DNA of 55,646 nt from Mesorhizobium sp. ORS 3324. Its GTDB lineage: Bacteria; Pseudomonadota; Alphaproteobacteria; Rhizobiales; Rhizobiaceae. A program made the translations under genes and the position numbers. Position 1 is the stretch's first letter; every line of letters begins with the position of its first letter. The notes beneath the pieces were generated by a model. It was not told the origin of the DNA. It worked only from the letters and a program-made list of their open reading frames with translations, and did not search any database. This document shows, piece after piece, positions 17,990 through 25,778 of the stretch. The stretch covers positions 269,561 to 325,206 of the forward strand of contig LM655188.1 in NCBI GenBank assembly GCA_000824825.2, given 5' to 3'.

Positions 17990-19436
17990 GGCGGTCGTTC
18001 TTCATGCGGCGATCCTTGCGGCGACGGCATTTGTCGCCGCGCCTGGCTTTGCGCAGACCAATGACCCGAACCTTTCGCAGAAGCAGATTGACTGCCGCAA
18101 TGGCAAGACAGCGACCGGCGCCGATTGCGGCAAGGACGGCGACGCCAGGAAGGATGGCGGCAGGCCTGGTCCGAGCACAACAACCGGCGGCGGCGCCGTG
18201 TTCCTGCCGGCGCTGATCGTCGACCTGTTCCCCAACCCGCCGGCGAGCGCCGCGCCGCCAAGCCCGCCCAATGGAGGCATGCCGCCAGGCGGCCCGACGA
18301 AGACGCCGCCGCCCACGCCCACGCCGGGCGGGCCTGTGACACCGCCTACCAGGCTCAATCTCGCCGAGCCGCCGCGCGCGGTCAGCGGCGAGTTCGTGCC
18401 CGACGAGGTGCTGGTGACCGTGAACGGCGATGCCGGCGCGGTGCAGCAGATCGCCAATTCCTTCGGTCTCCAGGTGCGCTCGCAGCGGCAGTCGTTGCTG
18501 CTCGGCGGCACGCTGGTGCGGTTCGGCATTCCCGACGGCCGCCCGGTCGGCGTGGTGCTGGCGCAGCTTGCAGCCGACGGCCGCACAGAGCGTCGCGAGC
18601 CTAACCACATCTATTCGCTGCAGCAGGCGGCCGGCATTTTGAACTATGCCTTCGAACGCATCGCGCTCGATGCCAAGAACGCAAGCGGCGAGAATGTGCG
18701 GGTCGCCGTCATCGACACCGGCATCGACGATACCAATCCGGCGCTCGCCGGCGTCATCGCCGTGCAATACGACGCCATGCCGAATGTGCCGATCGAGAAG
18801 CGCGACCACGGCACCTCGGTCGACGGGCTGATCGCCGGCGTCGGCGCGCTGGAGGGCATGGCGCCGGGCGCCAGGATCTATCACGCGCGCGCCTTCGAAG
18901 GCGGCAAGTCGACCATGGACATCATCCTGTCGGCGCTCGACTGGGCGGCAAGCCAAGACGTGCGCATCATCAATATGAGCTTCGTCGGCCCGAAGAACGA
19001 CCTGCTCGGCACGGCCTGCCGCAATGCACGCGCGCTCGGCATGGTGCTGGTCGCTGCCGCCGGCAACAACGGACCGAAAGCGCCCTATGGCTATCCGGCC
19101 GCCTTCGACGGCGTCATCGCGGTGACGGCCACCGACGCCAAGGACGGGCTGATGCCGCAGGCCAATCGCGGTCCTTACGTCTTCATCTCGGCACCGGGCG
19201 TCGAAATGGTGGCACCGAGCGGCGCCGGCTCCGACGTGGTGACCGGCACCTCCTTCGCCGCCGCGATCGTCAGCGGCGCCATCGCCAATCTCATCCATGC
19301 CGCGCCCGACCGCTCAGCCGACGACATCGAGAAGGCGCTGGCCGCCACCGCCAGGGATCTTGGCCCGAAGGGGCGGGATAATGATTTCGGCTATGGGTTG
19401 CTGGATATCAAGGCGGCGGGAGCGGCCAAGGGATAG
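17979..19436 (+). CDS. Secreted S8 (subtilisin-family) serine protease
   Basis: A 485-residue exported protease. A Sec signal peptide ends near AQT at residue 26. Two Cys (39, 50) and a Pro/Gly-rich linker (about 84-124) follow. A propeptide-like domain spans 138-210 (VPDEVLVTVNG ... REPNHIYSLQQ). The catalytic domain has Asp 246 (VIDTGID), His 277 (RDHGTSVDG), oxyanion Asn 363 (AAAGNNG) and Ser 425 (TGTSFAAA). The ATG at 17979 has AGGAAG upstream and lies inside the anti-sigma gene. Co-translation with a sigma/anti-sigma pair suggests it is an output or a part of that signalling system. A degraded second copy of its C-terminus lies at 20991-21104. Confidence 0.94.
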   Translation: MATKAVVLHAAILAATAFVAAPGFAQTNDPNLSQKQIDCRNGKTATGADCGKDGDARKDGGRPGPSTTTGGGAVFLPALIVDLFPNPPASAAPPSPPNGGMPPGGPTKTPPPTPTPGGPVTPPTRLNLAEPPRAVSGEFVPDEVLVTVNGDAGAVQQIANSFGLQVRSQRQSLLLGGTLVRFGIPDGRPVGVVLAQLAADGRTERREPNHIYSLQQAAGILNYAFERIALDAKNASGENVRVAVIDTGIDDTNPALAGVIAVQYDAMPNVPIEKRDHGTSVDGLIAGVGALEGMAPGARIYHARAFEGGKSTMDIILSALDWAASQDVRIINMSFVGPKNDLLGTACRNARALGMVLVAAAGNNGPKAPYGYPAAFDGVIAVTATDAKDGLMPQANRGPYVFISAPGVEMVAPSGAGSDVVTGTSFAAAIVSGAIANLIHAAPDRSADDIEKALAATARDLGPKGRDNDFGYGLLDIKAAGAAKG

Positions 19437-19488
19437 AGACTGGCTAACCCCGCCGCGCGGTCGCGGGCGGCCGCCGGCGGCTTCTCCG

Positions 19489-19896
19489 TCAGATCATGCT
19501 ATTGCCATGCAGATCGCTTTCAGCGATCGGCTGCCGGACCTCCCAATGCTCGACGAGCTTGTCGGCGGACAGGCGGAAGATATCCACGATGGCAAGGCCC
19601 GCCTCCTTCGGATCCCTCTTGGCCAGCATGTGGACGATAACATAGTCCCCCTCCGCGACGATCCGCTTCACCTCGCCGCGGACGTCAGGGAACGTCTGCC
19701 GAAGCTGCCGGACATAGCTGCGGAAACCCTCCACCCCGTCCGCAATATTCGGATTGTGCTGGATGTAGGCATCGCCGAAATGCGCGGAGGCGGCATCGAT
19801 ATTTCCTTGGTTGACCGCCTGCTCAATGAAGTCGAGCACGATAGCCTTGTTGCGCGCGAGGATGTTGTCCGTGGGTGTCTTTTCTTGGTCGCTCAT
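19489..19896 (-). CDS. SnoaL-like / NTF2-fold protein
   Basis: A 135-residue small cone-fold protein. The pattern NKAIVLDFIEQAVNQGNIDAA, YIQHNPNIADGVEGF and YVIVHMLA ... LAIVDIFRLSADKLVEHWEVRQPI is that of the SnoaL-like 'ester cyclase' group of unknown bacterial members. The start at 19896 follows AGGACC. It is divergent from the AraC-type gene (163-base gap), which likely controls it. Substrate unknown. It is the first gene of the patchwork accessory stretch and converges with the S8 protease gene. Confidence 0.85.
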   Translation of the reverse strand: MSDQEKTPTDNILARNKAIVLDFIEQAVNQGNIDAASAHFGDAYIQHNPNIADGVEGFRSYVRQLRQTFPDVRGEVKRIVAEGDYVIVHMLAKRDPKEAGLAIVDIFRLSADKLVEHWEVRQPIAESDLHGNSMI

Positions 19897-20059
19897 GGTT
19901 CGAGGTCCTTTGGGTTTCCGCGCGCGGCCGGAGCTGAAATGGCCGCGCCGTCGCCGGAGCAACCTAGGGACGTCGCATGAGACATTCGATGGTTTATGCT
20001 TGCAATCTCTTATCCATACGTCTCACATTGTCTCTGGGCGGGAACCGAAGATAAGAGAT

Positions 20060-21013
20060 ATGGACGTTTTATCGGAGATTTTGTCCTCAGTCCGGCTCGG
20101 CAGCGCAGTGATCGGCTACGCGCGCCTTGCACCGCCTTGGGGGATCGCCGTAGATCCGGCTCGCGGCGCGGCCATCCATCTCGTGCAGAACGGCAATTGC
20201 TGGCTGCGCCTGCCCGACGCGGAAGCGCCGATCAATGTGTCCGAGGGCGACATCATCCTGGTCGCCAGCGATGTAGCGCACGCCCTTAGCAACCCGGCCG
20301 ATGCGCCCGTGGCTCCGATCGCTACCATGCTGTCGAAGGTGGCCGCCGGCACCGGCTGCTCCCATAGTATCGAAGCGACGACGCTGCTCTGCGCGAAGTT
20401 CTCGCTGGACGAGGGGGCACCGCATCCGATGATCTCGCTGCTGCCACCCCTGATCCACCTGACCCGCGTGCAGATCGAGGCGAATCCATCCCTGCATCTG
20501 GTCATCGAGCTTTTGCGCCTGGAGGCCGCCAGTGACATGACGGGGCATGACATCGCGGCGCCGCGGCTCCTCGACAGCGCGCTCGTCTTCCTCCTGCGCG
20601 CTTGGCTCGACAGCCAACCCGTCGGGGGAGGTGGATGGTTTGATGCCTTGCGTGACAAGGGCATCGCGCGGGCGCTCCGCCTCATCCATGAAGCCCCGAC
20701 GGAGCCCTGGACCGTCAATGAGCTAGCCAAGCGTGCATCGCAGTCCCGGGCGACCTTCGCCCGGCGGTTCACCCGGCTCATGAGAGTGCCGCCGCTGACC
20801 TATGTTGCGCGATGGCGGGTGAACCTCGCTGCCCGGGCGCTGCGGGAGACGAACCAAACGGTTGAGGAGATCGCACACACCGTCGGCTATGAATCGGCAC
20901 CGTCATTCTCGCAGGCCTTCAACCGGATTGTCGGTCAGTCGCCAGGCGCATACAGAAACAGCTTCAGAATGTCGGAAAGGGATGCGACGCGACCGACGCC
21001 AAGGACGGATTGA
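20060..21013 (+). CDS. AraC-family transcriptional regulator
   Basis: A 317-residue regulator. Residues 1-190 form a cupin-type sensor domain (AAIHLVQNGNCWLRLP, VSEGDIILVASDVAHAL) as in the cupin_6 group of AraC proteins that accompany oxidoreductases or small catabolic genes. The last 100 residues hold two helix-turn-helix units (PWTVNELAKRASQSRATFARRF and TVEEIAHTVGYESAPSFSQAF). The final eight codons and the stop lie in DNA derived from the S8 protease remnant (from about 20991), so the original C-terminus was probably different. Likely regulates the divergent SnoaL-like gene. Confidence 0.9.
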   Translation: MDVLSEILSSVRLGSAVIGYARLAPPWGIAVDPARGAAIHLVQNGNCWLRLPDAEAPINVSEGDIILVASDVAHALSNPADAPVAPIATMLSKVAAGTGCSHSIEATTLLCAKFSLDEGAPHPMISLLPPLIHLTRVQIEANPSLHLVIELLRLEAASDMTGHDIAAPRLLDSALVFLLRAWLDSQPVGGGGWFDALRDKGIARALRLIHEAPTEPWTVNELAKRASQSRATFARRFTRLMRVPPLTYVARWRVNLAARALRETNQTVEEIAHTVGYESAPSFSQAFNRIVGQSPGAYRNSFRMSERDATRPTPRTD

Positions 21014-21104
21014 CGCCGCGAAAGATCTCGGCCCGAAGGGGCGGGACAATGATTTCGGCTGTGGATTGCTGGATATCAAGGCGGCTGGGGCAGCGAAGGA
21101 CTGA
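20991..21104 (+). pseudogene. Remnant of an S8 protease gene C-terminus
   Basis: Two short stretches match the protease gene at 17979-19436. Bases 20991-21018 match 19131-19158 (codons for TDAKDGL) and about 21021-21103 match about 19354-19436 (codons for DLGPKGRDNDFG, GLLDIKAAGAAK), with roughly 195 bases missing between them. By eye the second piece differs at about a dozen of 83 positions, mostly third codon bases, so the copy diverged as a coding gene before it was broken. It overlaps the end of the AraC-type gene and supplies its stop. Confidence 0.8.
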
Positions 21105-21186
21105 GTTTGGGCACCCGCATCAGGACCAAACTCATTGGTTGGCGGCCCGCCGGACGGGTGTTAGGCGACGCAAATGAGACGTTTCG

Positions 21187-21546
21187 CTATATGAGCTCAA
21201 GAAGCTCGATACGGTTGCCAAAAGGGTCGCTGACATAGATGCGTCTGACGCCTGGCAGATCAGTGTCAAAGCGAAATCCGATGCCCCTCGACTGAAGCGC
21301 GGCGATTGCTCGATCTAATTTTTCTACCCGGAACGCAGGATGCGCTTTCTTGGCAGGAGCAAACGGCGTCTCCACGCCCAGATGAACCTTAACGCTCCCA
21401 CTCTCGAACCATGCTCCACCGCGCGAACGCAGTTCCTCGGGTTTGTCGACCTCGCAAAGGCCGAGGACGTCACAATAGAAGGTCCGCGCGGCCTGCTCTT
21501 CGCCTTCAGGCATAGCTAACTGAATATGGTGCAATTCAAGAATCAT
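21187..21546 (-). CDS. VOC (glyoxalase/bleomycin-resistance) family protein
   Basis: A 119-residue protein of the vicinal-oxygen-chelate fold. ELHHIQLAMPEGEE opens the first beta-alpha-beta module with the metal-site His. FYCDVLGLCEVDKP, VHLGVETPF, HPAFRV, and the final RRIYVSDPFGNRIELLE (with Glu near the end) follow the family plan. Function in the group ranges from glyoxalase and fosfomycin resistance to dioxygenases and cannot be chosen here. It stands alone in the accessory stretch, between the protease remnant and the LacI remnant. Confidence 0.88.
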   Translation of the reverse strand: MILELHHIQLAMPEGEEQAARTFYCDVLGLCEVDKPEELRSRGGAWFESGSVKVHLGVETPFAPAKKAHPAFRVEKLDRAIAALQSRGIGFRFDTDLPGVRRIYVSDPFGNRIELLELI

Positions 21547-21621
21547 GCAGTTGTCCCGGCGACTCCATCCGCCCGCGTTTTTACTTGAATGAAGAACGTC
21601 TGTTTAGAGAACTCTGCCGCT

Positions 21622-21693
21622 CGATTGGCGACGATGCGGCGATAGGTGGTCTCCTGGTCGTCGGCATCGGCGGGCGACAGCACGAGGTCGAGC
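21622..21693 (-). pseudogene. 72-base remnant of a LacI-type regulator gene, identical to part of aglR
   Basis: Bases 21622-21693 are identical to 25069-25140, inside aglR, and in the same orientation. They encode part of the effector-binding domain of that regulator (about residues 93-116, LDLVLSP ... YRRIVANR). Flanking bases differ at once on both sides. There is no start codon or helix-turn-helix, so it is a fragment. Perfect identity indicates a recent copy or gene conversion, unlike the more diverged protease remnant. Confidence 0.85.
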
Positions 21694-21773
21694 AACGCCA
21701 TGGTCGCTCACGCATCGCTGTCGCGCACGATGCTCGCCGGCATGATTGTTAGCCACTCGCGCAATTGCCGCGG

Positions 21774-22598
21774 CTATTCTAGCAGGTCCGGTTGTGCCCT
21801 TACGATGTGGTCCCACAGCGGCTGGCACTGGAACCAACCGGAGAAGGGAGTGCCGTTCACAGCGCGAGCGGCGCGAGCGTTCGAGTGGTCGATCAGGAGC
21901 GGCTTGCAGACAGACTCGGCAAGAAATTGCGCCTGACAGCAATGCTCCATCGCGACGAACCACCAGGCCGCCTCCTCGACCGTCCGGCCAACGGTCAACA
22001 GTCCGTGGTTGCGCAGAATCGCAGCTTTGTGCGGGCCGAGGCAGCGTGCGAGGTCGGCACCTTCGCTCGCCTCCGTAACGACTACTCGCGCATCGTCGAA
22101 GAAAACGTGGTCCTCGTAGAAAGCGCAGGCATCCTGTGTGATCGGATCGAGCAGGCGGCCGACCGCGGACCAGGCCTTGCCATAGATAGAATGGGCATGC
22201 GCTGCGGCGACAATCTCCGGCCGCGCCTCATGAATTGCCGCGTGGATGGCGAAGGCAGAGACGTTGAGCGGGCCTTCACCCTCGACCACGTTGCCCTCGC
22301 GGTCAACCCGTATCAAGTCGCTGGCCCTGATTTGCCCAAAATGCATACCGAAGGGATTGACCCAGAATGTGTCTGTAAACTCCGGATCGCGTGCAGTGAT
22401 ATGGCCTGCGACACCTTCGCTGAAATCGAACGCGGCGAAGATCCGGAAAGCGCCGGCGAGGCGCCCTTTGCGGTGCTGTCGCTCATCGAGAACGCTGGCA
22501 AAGCTCGGGGCGGCGATGCGCTTGAAGGCTGGGTCGTAGGCAGCCTTCTTGGCCTGTTCGAGATCAGAGCGGGCCGCCGATTCAAAAGGTACAGTCAT
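21774..22598 (-). CDS. Class II aldolase/adducin family protein
   Basis: A 274-residue protein of the class II aldolase fold. Metal-binding motifs are AAAHAHSIYGKAW (two His) and a later ILRNHGLLTVG. N-terminal FDFSEGVAGHITARDPE and VNPFGMHFGQIRASDLIRVD are typical of the adducin-like group rather than of L-fuculose-phosphate aldolase proper. The start at 22598 follows a strong GGAGGAG ribosome site. It is divergent from the winged-helix/TPR regulator, with 109 bases between them. Substrate unknown. Confidence 0.9.
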   Translation of the reverse strand: MTVPFESAARSDLEQAKKAAYDPAFKRIAAPSFASVLDERQHRKGRLAGAFRIFAAFDFSEGVAGHITARDPEFTDTFWVNPFGMHFGQIRASDLIRVDREGNVVEGEGPLNVSAFAIHAAIHEARPEIVAAAHAHSIYGKAWSAVGRLLDPITQDACAFYEDHVFFDDARVVVTEASEGADLARCLGPHKAAILRNHGLLTVGRTVEEAAWWFVAMEHCCQAQFLAESVCKPLLIDHSNARAARAVNGTPFSGWFQCQPLWDHIVRAQPDLLE

Positions 22599-22707
22599 TG
22601 TCTCCTCCTAATGCAGTTTGGACAACGTTGACGCAATCGGCGGGCGACGTCCTTAAGCTCTGCCTAATAGTTACAAAAAGTCTCGGGGCGGCTATAAAAT
22701 TCGTCGT

Positions 22708-24246
22708 ATGCAAGGATGTCGTTTCGTATTCGGCCCTTTCGTCCTGAATGCAGAGACAGGAACTCTGCTCCGGCAAAAGATTCCGATTCCCGTCGGCTAC
22801 CGCGCGCTGCTCCTGCTTGAGGCGCTGGTGGAGCGACCTGGCGAAGTGCTCAGCAAATCCGAGCTGATCAATGCGGCGTGGCCGGGGACGGCGGTAGAGG
22901 AGGGTAACCTGTCTGTGCAGATCGCATCGCTCAGAAAACTTCTCGGCCCCGCCCCCGACGGCGAGGACTGGATAGCGACGGTTCCTCGGGTCGGCTATCG
23001 CTTCACCGGAGCGACCGAGCGGCTAGATGGCGCCAGCCATCACCGCGAGGCGGTCGAGCCCGGCCCTTCCATCGCCGTCCTGCCGTTCGCCAACCTCAGC
23101 GACGACGTCCATCAGCAATATTTCGGTGACGGTCTTGCGGAAGACCTCATCATGCGTCTTGCGCGCCTACGCTGGTTGTTTGTCTCCGCCCGCAACTCAT
23201 CCTTCACATATGGCGGCAAGGCGGTGGACGTGAAGCATGTCGGGCGCGAGCTTGGCGTCCGCTATGTGCTTGACGGAAGCGTTCGCCGCTCCGGAATGCG
23301 TTTAAGGATAGCTGCCAGGGCGAGTGACGCCCTAAACGGGCGCCAGATATGGGCTGAACGCTACGATCTTGAGATAGTGGACTTCTTTGCACTCCAGGAC
23401 CAGATAGTGCAGAGCGTGATCGGTGCGATCGAGCCAAAGCTCTATGCAGCCGAGCAGGAACGTTTCCAAAGCCGGGCGCCCGGCAGTCTTGACGCGTGGG
23501 GCTTCGCGATGAAAGCGATGCCCTATGTCTGGACGTGGGGTTCGGCACAGGAGCTCGAATTTGCCGAGCGGCTGCTGACCAAGGCCACAGACATCGACCC
23601 CGACTATCCCCGTGCCAACTGCCTGCTCGCATGGGCGCTTGCGGCGCGGGTAACGCTTGGACTGGCCGAACACGCAGATGCGCTTCCTCTCGCCCGGGAT
23701 ATTGCCCAACGGGCAATCCGCGGCGATCCGGAAGACCCTTGGACGCACTGCGCCTCAGGTTTTGTGCACATGGCCTCGCGTCACTTCGACCAGGCTGTGG
23801 CAGCATTGACGGAGGCGATTGTCCTCAACCCGAGCTTTGCCTTCGCCCACATAATCCTGGGATGCACCTATGGCTATGGCGGCATGCCCGAAGATGGCTT
23901 GCACCACCTTGCTATCGCAGATCGCCTTAGCCCTCGGGACTTCACGCAGGCCGCAAACCTATCAACGACGGGGCTGTGCCATTTCGTGGCCAAACGCTTC
24001 GCCGAGGCGGCGGAGTACGAATGCCGGGCGGTGGAGTTTCGCCCGCATTTCGGGACCGCATGGCGCACACTCGCAGCATCCGCAGGCATGGCGGGTGACA
24101 GCGCCCTTGCTGGCAAGGCTCTCTCGCAGGCTCGGCGGCTGCAGCCCTCGCTTTCCGTCGAGTGGGTCGAAAAATATCACACGATCGTGCATAAACGGGA
24201 CCGGGCCTTGTACATCAAGGGATTAAGCGTGGCCGGGCTGAGATAG
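22708..24246 (+). CDS. Winged-helix regulator with TolB-like and TPR domains
   Basis: A 512-residue protein. Residues 1-100 are an OmpR/CadC-type DNA-binding domain (VLSKSELINAAWPGTAVEEGNLSVQIASLRKLLG, then VPRVGYRFTG). Residues about 113-230 are a TolB-like domain (SIAVLPFANLSDD, FGDGLAEDLI, YVLDGSVRRSG). The rest holds TPR-like helices (DPDYPRANCLLAWALA, ILGCTYGYGGMPEDGLHH, FVAKRFAEAAEYECRAVEFRPH). No membrane helix is visible between domains, unlike CadC, so it should be cytosolic. This layout is common beside adenylate-cyclase-like and catabolic genes. It probably controls the divergent aldolase gene. Confidence 0.87.
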   Translation: MQGCRFVFGPFVLNAETGTLLRQKIPIPVGYRALLLLEALVERPGEVLSKSELINAAWPGTAVEEGNLSVQIASLRKLLGPAPDGEDWIATVPRVGYRFTGATERLDGASHHREAVEPGPSIAVLPFANLSDDVHQQYFGDGLAEDLIMRLARLRWLFVSARNSSFTYGGKAVDVKHVGRELGVRYVLDGSVRRSGMRLRIAARASDALNGRQIWAERYDLEIVDFFALQDQIVQSVIGAIEPKLYAAEQERFQSRAPGSLDAWGFAMKAMPYVWTWGSAQELEFAERLLTKATDIDPDYPRANCLLAWALAARVTLGLAEHADALPLARDIAQRAIRGDPEDPWTHCASGFVHMASRHFDQAVAALTEAIVLNPSFAFAHIILGCTYGYGGMPEDGLHHLAIADRLSPRDFTQAANLSTTGLCHFVAKRFAEAAEYECRAVEFRPHFGTAWRTLAASAGMAGDSALAGKALSQARRLQPSLSVEWVEKYHTIVHKRDRALYIKGLSVAGLR

Positions 24247-24392
24247 CGCCAATGGCCAGACGCGTTGCTGTCACTCGTCGTTCAGGTGATTCCAACAGAC
24301 ATCCGCGATCTCGCGGTTCCGAGACACTGTCCTTCACCAAACAGCGACTGGAAGCAGTCCAGCTCGGTCGCTCAAATTGATTGGAGTTTGAC

Positions 24393-25415
24393 CTAGGCCG
24401 GCGCTCCAGCAACCGATCCCCTCACCACCAGATCCACCGGCCAGACCTCGCCGCGCGCCCCCTCCTCCAGCCCCGATATCCGCGCCGCCAGGCGCTCGGC
24501 GACGCGCGCGCCGGCGAGCCGGATCGAGGAACGCGTCGTGGACAACGGCACCGGGAAATTCTCGGGCCGCAGCCAGGGGAAGACGTCGTCATGGGCGACC
24601 AGCGACAGATCTCCCGGTATGGCGAGGCCGAGGTCACGCACGGCGCGCACGACGCCGAGCGCCATGATCAGGCTGGAGCAGACGATCGCGGTGGGGGGCT
24701 CGTCCTGTTCGAGCAGGCGGCGGGCGGAGCGGTAGCCGTTTTCCTCCGTCATGGTCACGGAACAAATGTGGCGCTCGCCGAGCGCGAGCCCACTTGCGGC
24801 CAGCGCCCGGCGAACGCCGCGCTCGCGATGGATGGCGAAGGTCTCGCGGTCGTCGCCGTTGATCAGCCCCAGCCGCTTGTGGCCGAGCTGGAGCATAAGC
24901 CTGGCCGCCTCGTGGAAGGCGCCCTCATTGTCGATGTCGAGATAGGGATAGTCGAAATCGAAACCCTCGCTGCGGCCATGGACGATGAAGGGAATACCCA
25001 GCGTGTTGACCAGCGCCAGCCGCCGGTCGGCCGGCCGCGGCGAGGAGATATAGACGGCATCCACCTGCCGATTGGCGACGATGCGGCGATAGGTGGTCTC
25101 CTGGTCGTCGGCATCGGCGGGCGACAGCACGAGGTCGAGCTCGTGCGAGCGGGCGTAGTCGCCGAGACCGGAGAGGAACTCGACGAAATGCGGATCGATG
25201 TCGACGGCCTTGCCGGTCGGCAGCACATAGCCGATCATTCCCGACTTGCCAGTGGCCAGCCGGCGCGCGCTGGGGTTCGGCCGATAGCCATGGCGCTTGG
25301 CGGCGTCCATCACGCGGCGGCGCGTTTCCTCGGCGACCTCGGGGTAGCCGTTCAGCGCCCGGCTTACCGTGGTCTGCGATAGCGACAGCATATGCGAGAG
25401 TTGCTTGAGGTTCAT
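24393..25415 (-). CDS. aglR: LacI-family repressor of the alpha-glucoside operon
   Basis: A 340-residue regulator. The N-terminal helix-turn-helix reads LKQLSHMLSLSQTTVSRALNGYPEVAEETRRRV with the hinge region YRPNPSARRLATGKS, which are standard LacI features. The periplasmic-binding-like effector domain follows. It is divergent from aglEFGAK as in Sinorhizobium meliloti, where AglR represses that operon. Palindromic LacI-type sites lie at 25433 and 25653 in the shared promoter region, so both self-control and operon control are likely. A 72-base stretch of this gene also occurs at 21622-21693. Confidence 0.92.
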   Translation of the reverse strand: MNLKQLSHMLSLSQTTVSRALNGYPEVAEETRRRVMDAAKRHGYRPNPSARRLATGKSGMIGYVLPTGKAVDIDPHFVEFLSGLGDYARSHELDLVLSPADADDQETTYRRIVANRQVDAVYISSPRPADRRLALVNTLGIPFIVHGRSEGFDFDYPYLDIDNEGAFHEAARLMLQLGHKRLGLINGDDRETFAIHRERGVRRALAASGLALGERHICSVTMTEENGYRSARRLLEQDEPPTAIVCSSLIMALGVVRAVRDLGLAIPGDLSLVAHDDVFPWLRPENFPVPLSTTRSSIRLAGARVAERLAARISGLEEGARGEVWPVDLVVRGSVAGAPA

Positions 25416-25432
25416 CGGAGGCCTCCGGCCTC

Positions 25433-25442
25433 AAAGCGCTTT
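25433..25442. promoter_or_regulatory. LacI-type operator next to aglR (AAAGCGCTTT)
   Basis: A perfect 10-base palindrome with the central CG that LacI-family proteins recognise. It lies 18 bases before the aglR start codon, so a bound repressor would block aglR transcription or early elongation. The same core recurs at 25653-25666. Confidence 0.7.
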
Positions 25443-25652
25443 AAATTTGAATCGATCCGATGACGGCCGACGATATCGCCAGACGGAGTGAACTTAGTGG
25501 CCGCTCAAGTCGGTTTGAAGCAAAAATTGCTGCTGCAGTGCCAAAAAAACGTGCTGCAGCGCACTTTATGATCACTTAAGGCAGGGTTTTAAATCGATTA
25601 ATACCGCAACCCTCTTGACTTCCGGCCGATTCAATGGCGAGATCGAAAAAGC

Positions 25653-25666
25653 CAAAGCGCTTTGGA
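25653..25666. promoter_or_regulatory. LacI-type operator before aglE (CCAAAGCGCTTTGG)
   Basis: A perfect 14-base palindrome with the same AAAGCGCTTT core as the site at 25433. It lies 112 bases before the aglE start. Two sites about 220 bases apart on either side of the promoter region would allow repression of both transcripts, possibly by looping. Confidence 0.75.
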
Positions 25667-25778
25667 AGACTCTTCGAAAGGTTGCGGTTGCCTTCTCGCT
25701 GAGTCACAGTTCCGCGGGCGTCGACGGACGGGATGGAGGTCTCGTCCAGGCTGTTTGTGACCACTGGGAGGAATTGCG

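Larger units (their letters stand above)
25416..25778. promoter_or_regulatory. Divergent aglR-aglE control region
   Basis: This 363-base gap is AT-richer than its surroundings and contains no credible gene. It holds the two AAAGCGCTTT palindromes described separately, an AATCGATT palindrome at 25592-25599 and a second ATCGAT at 25451, and a GCTGCAG pair at about 25529-25558. The aglE ribosome site GGGAGGAA lies just before 25779. Promoter boxes were not assigned. Confidence 0.7.

Noticed and set aside
19437..21104. tRNA or att site marking an integrated element
   Set aside because: No cloverleaf-like sequence, integrase or exact short duplication was found at the borders; only the gene remnants mark the region.
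21604..21963. 119-residue minus-strand frame over the aldolase end
   Set aside because: It joins the aglR remnant with an out-of-frame part of the aldolase gene and is not a gene.
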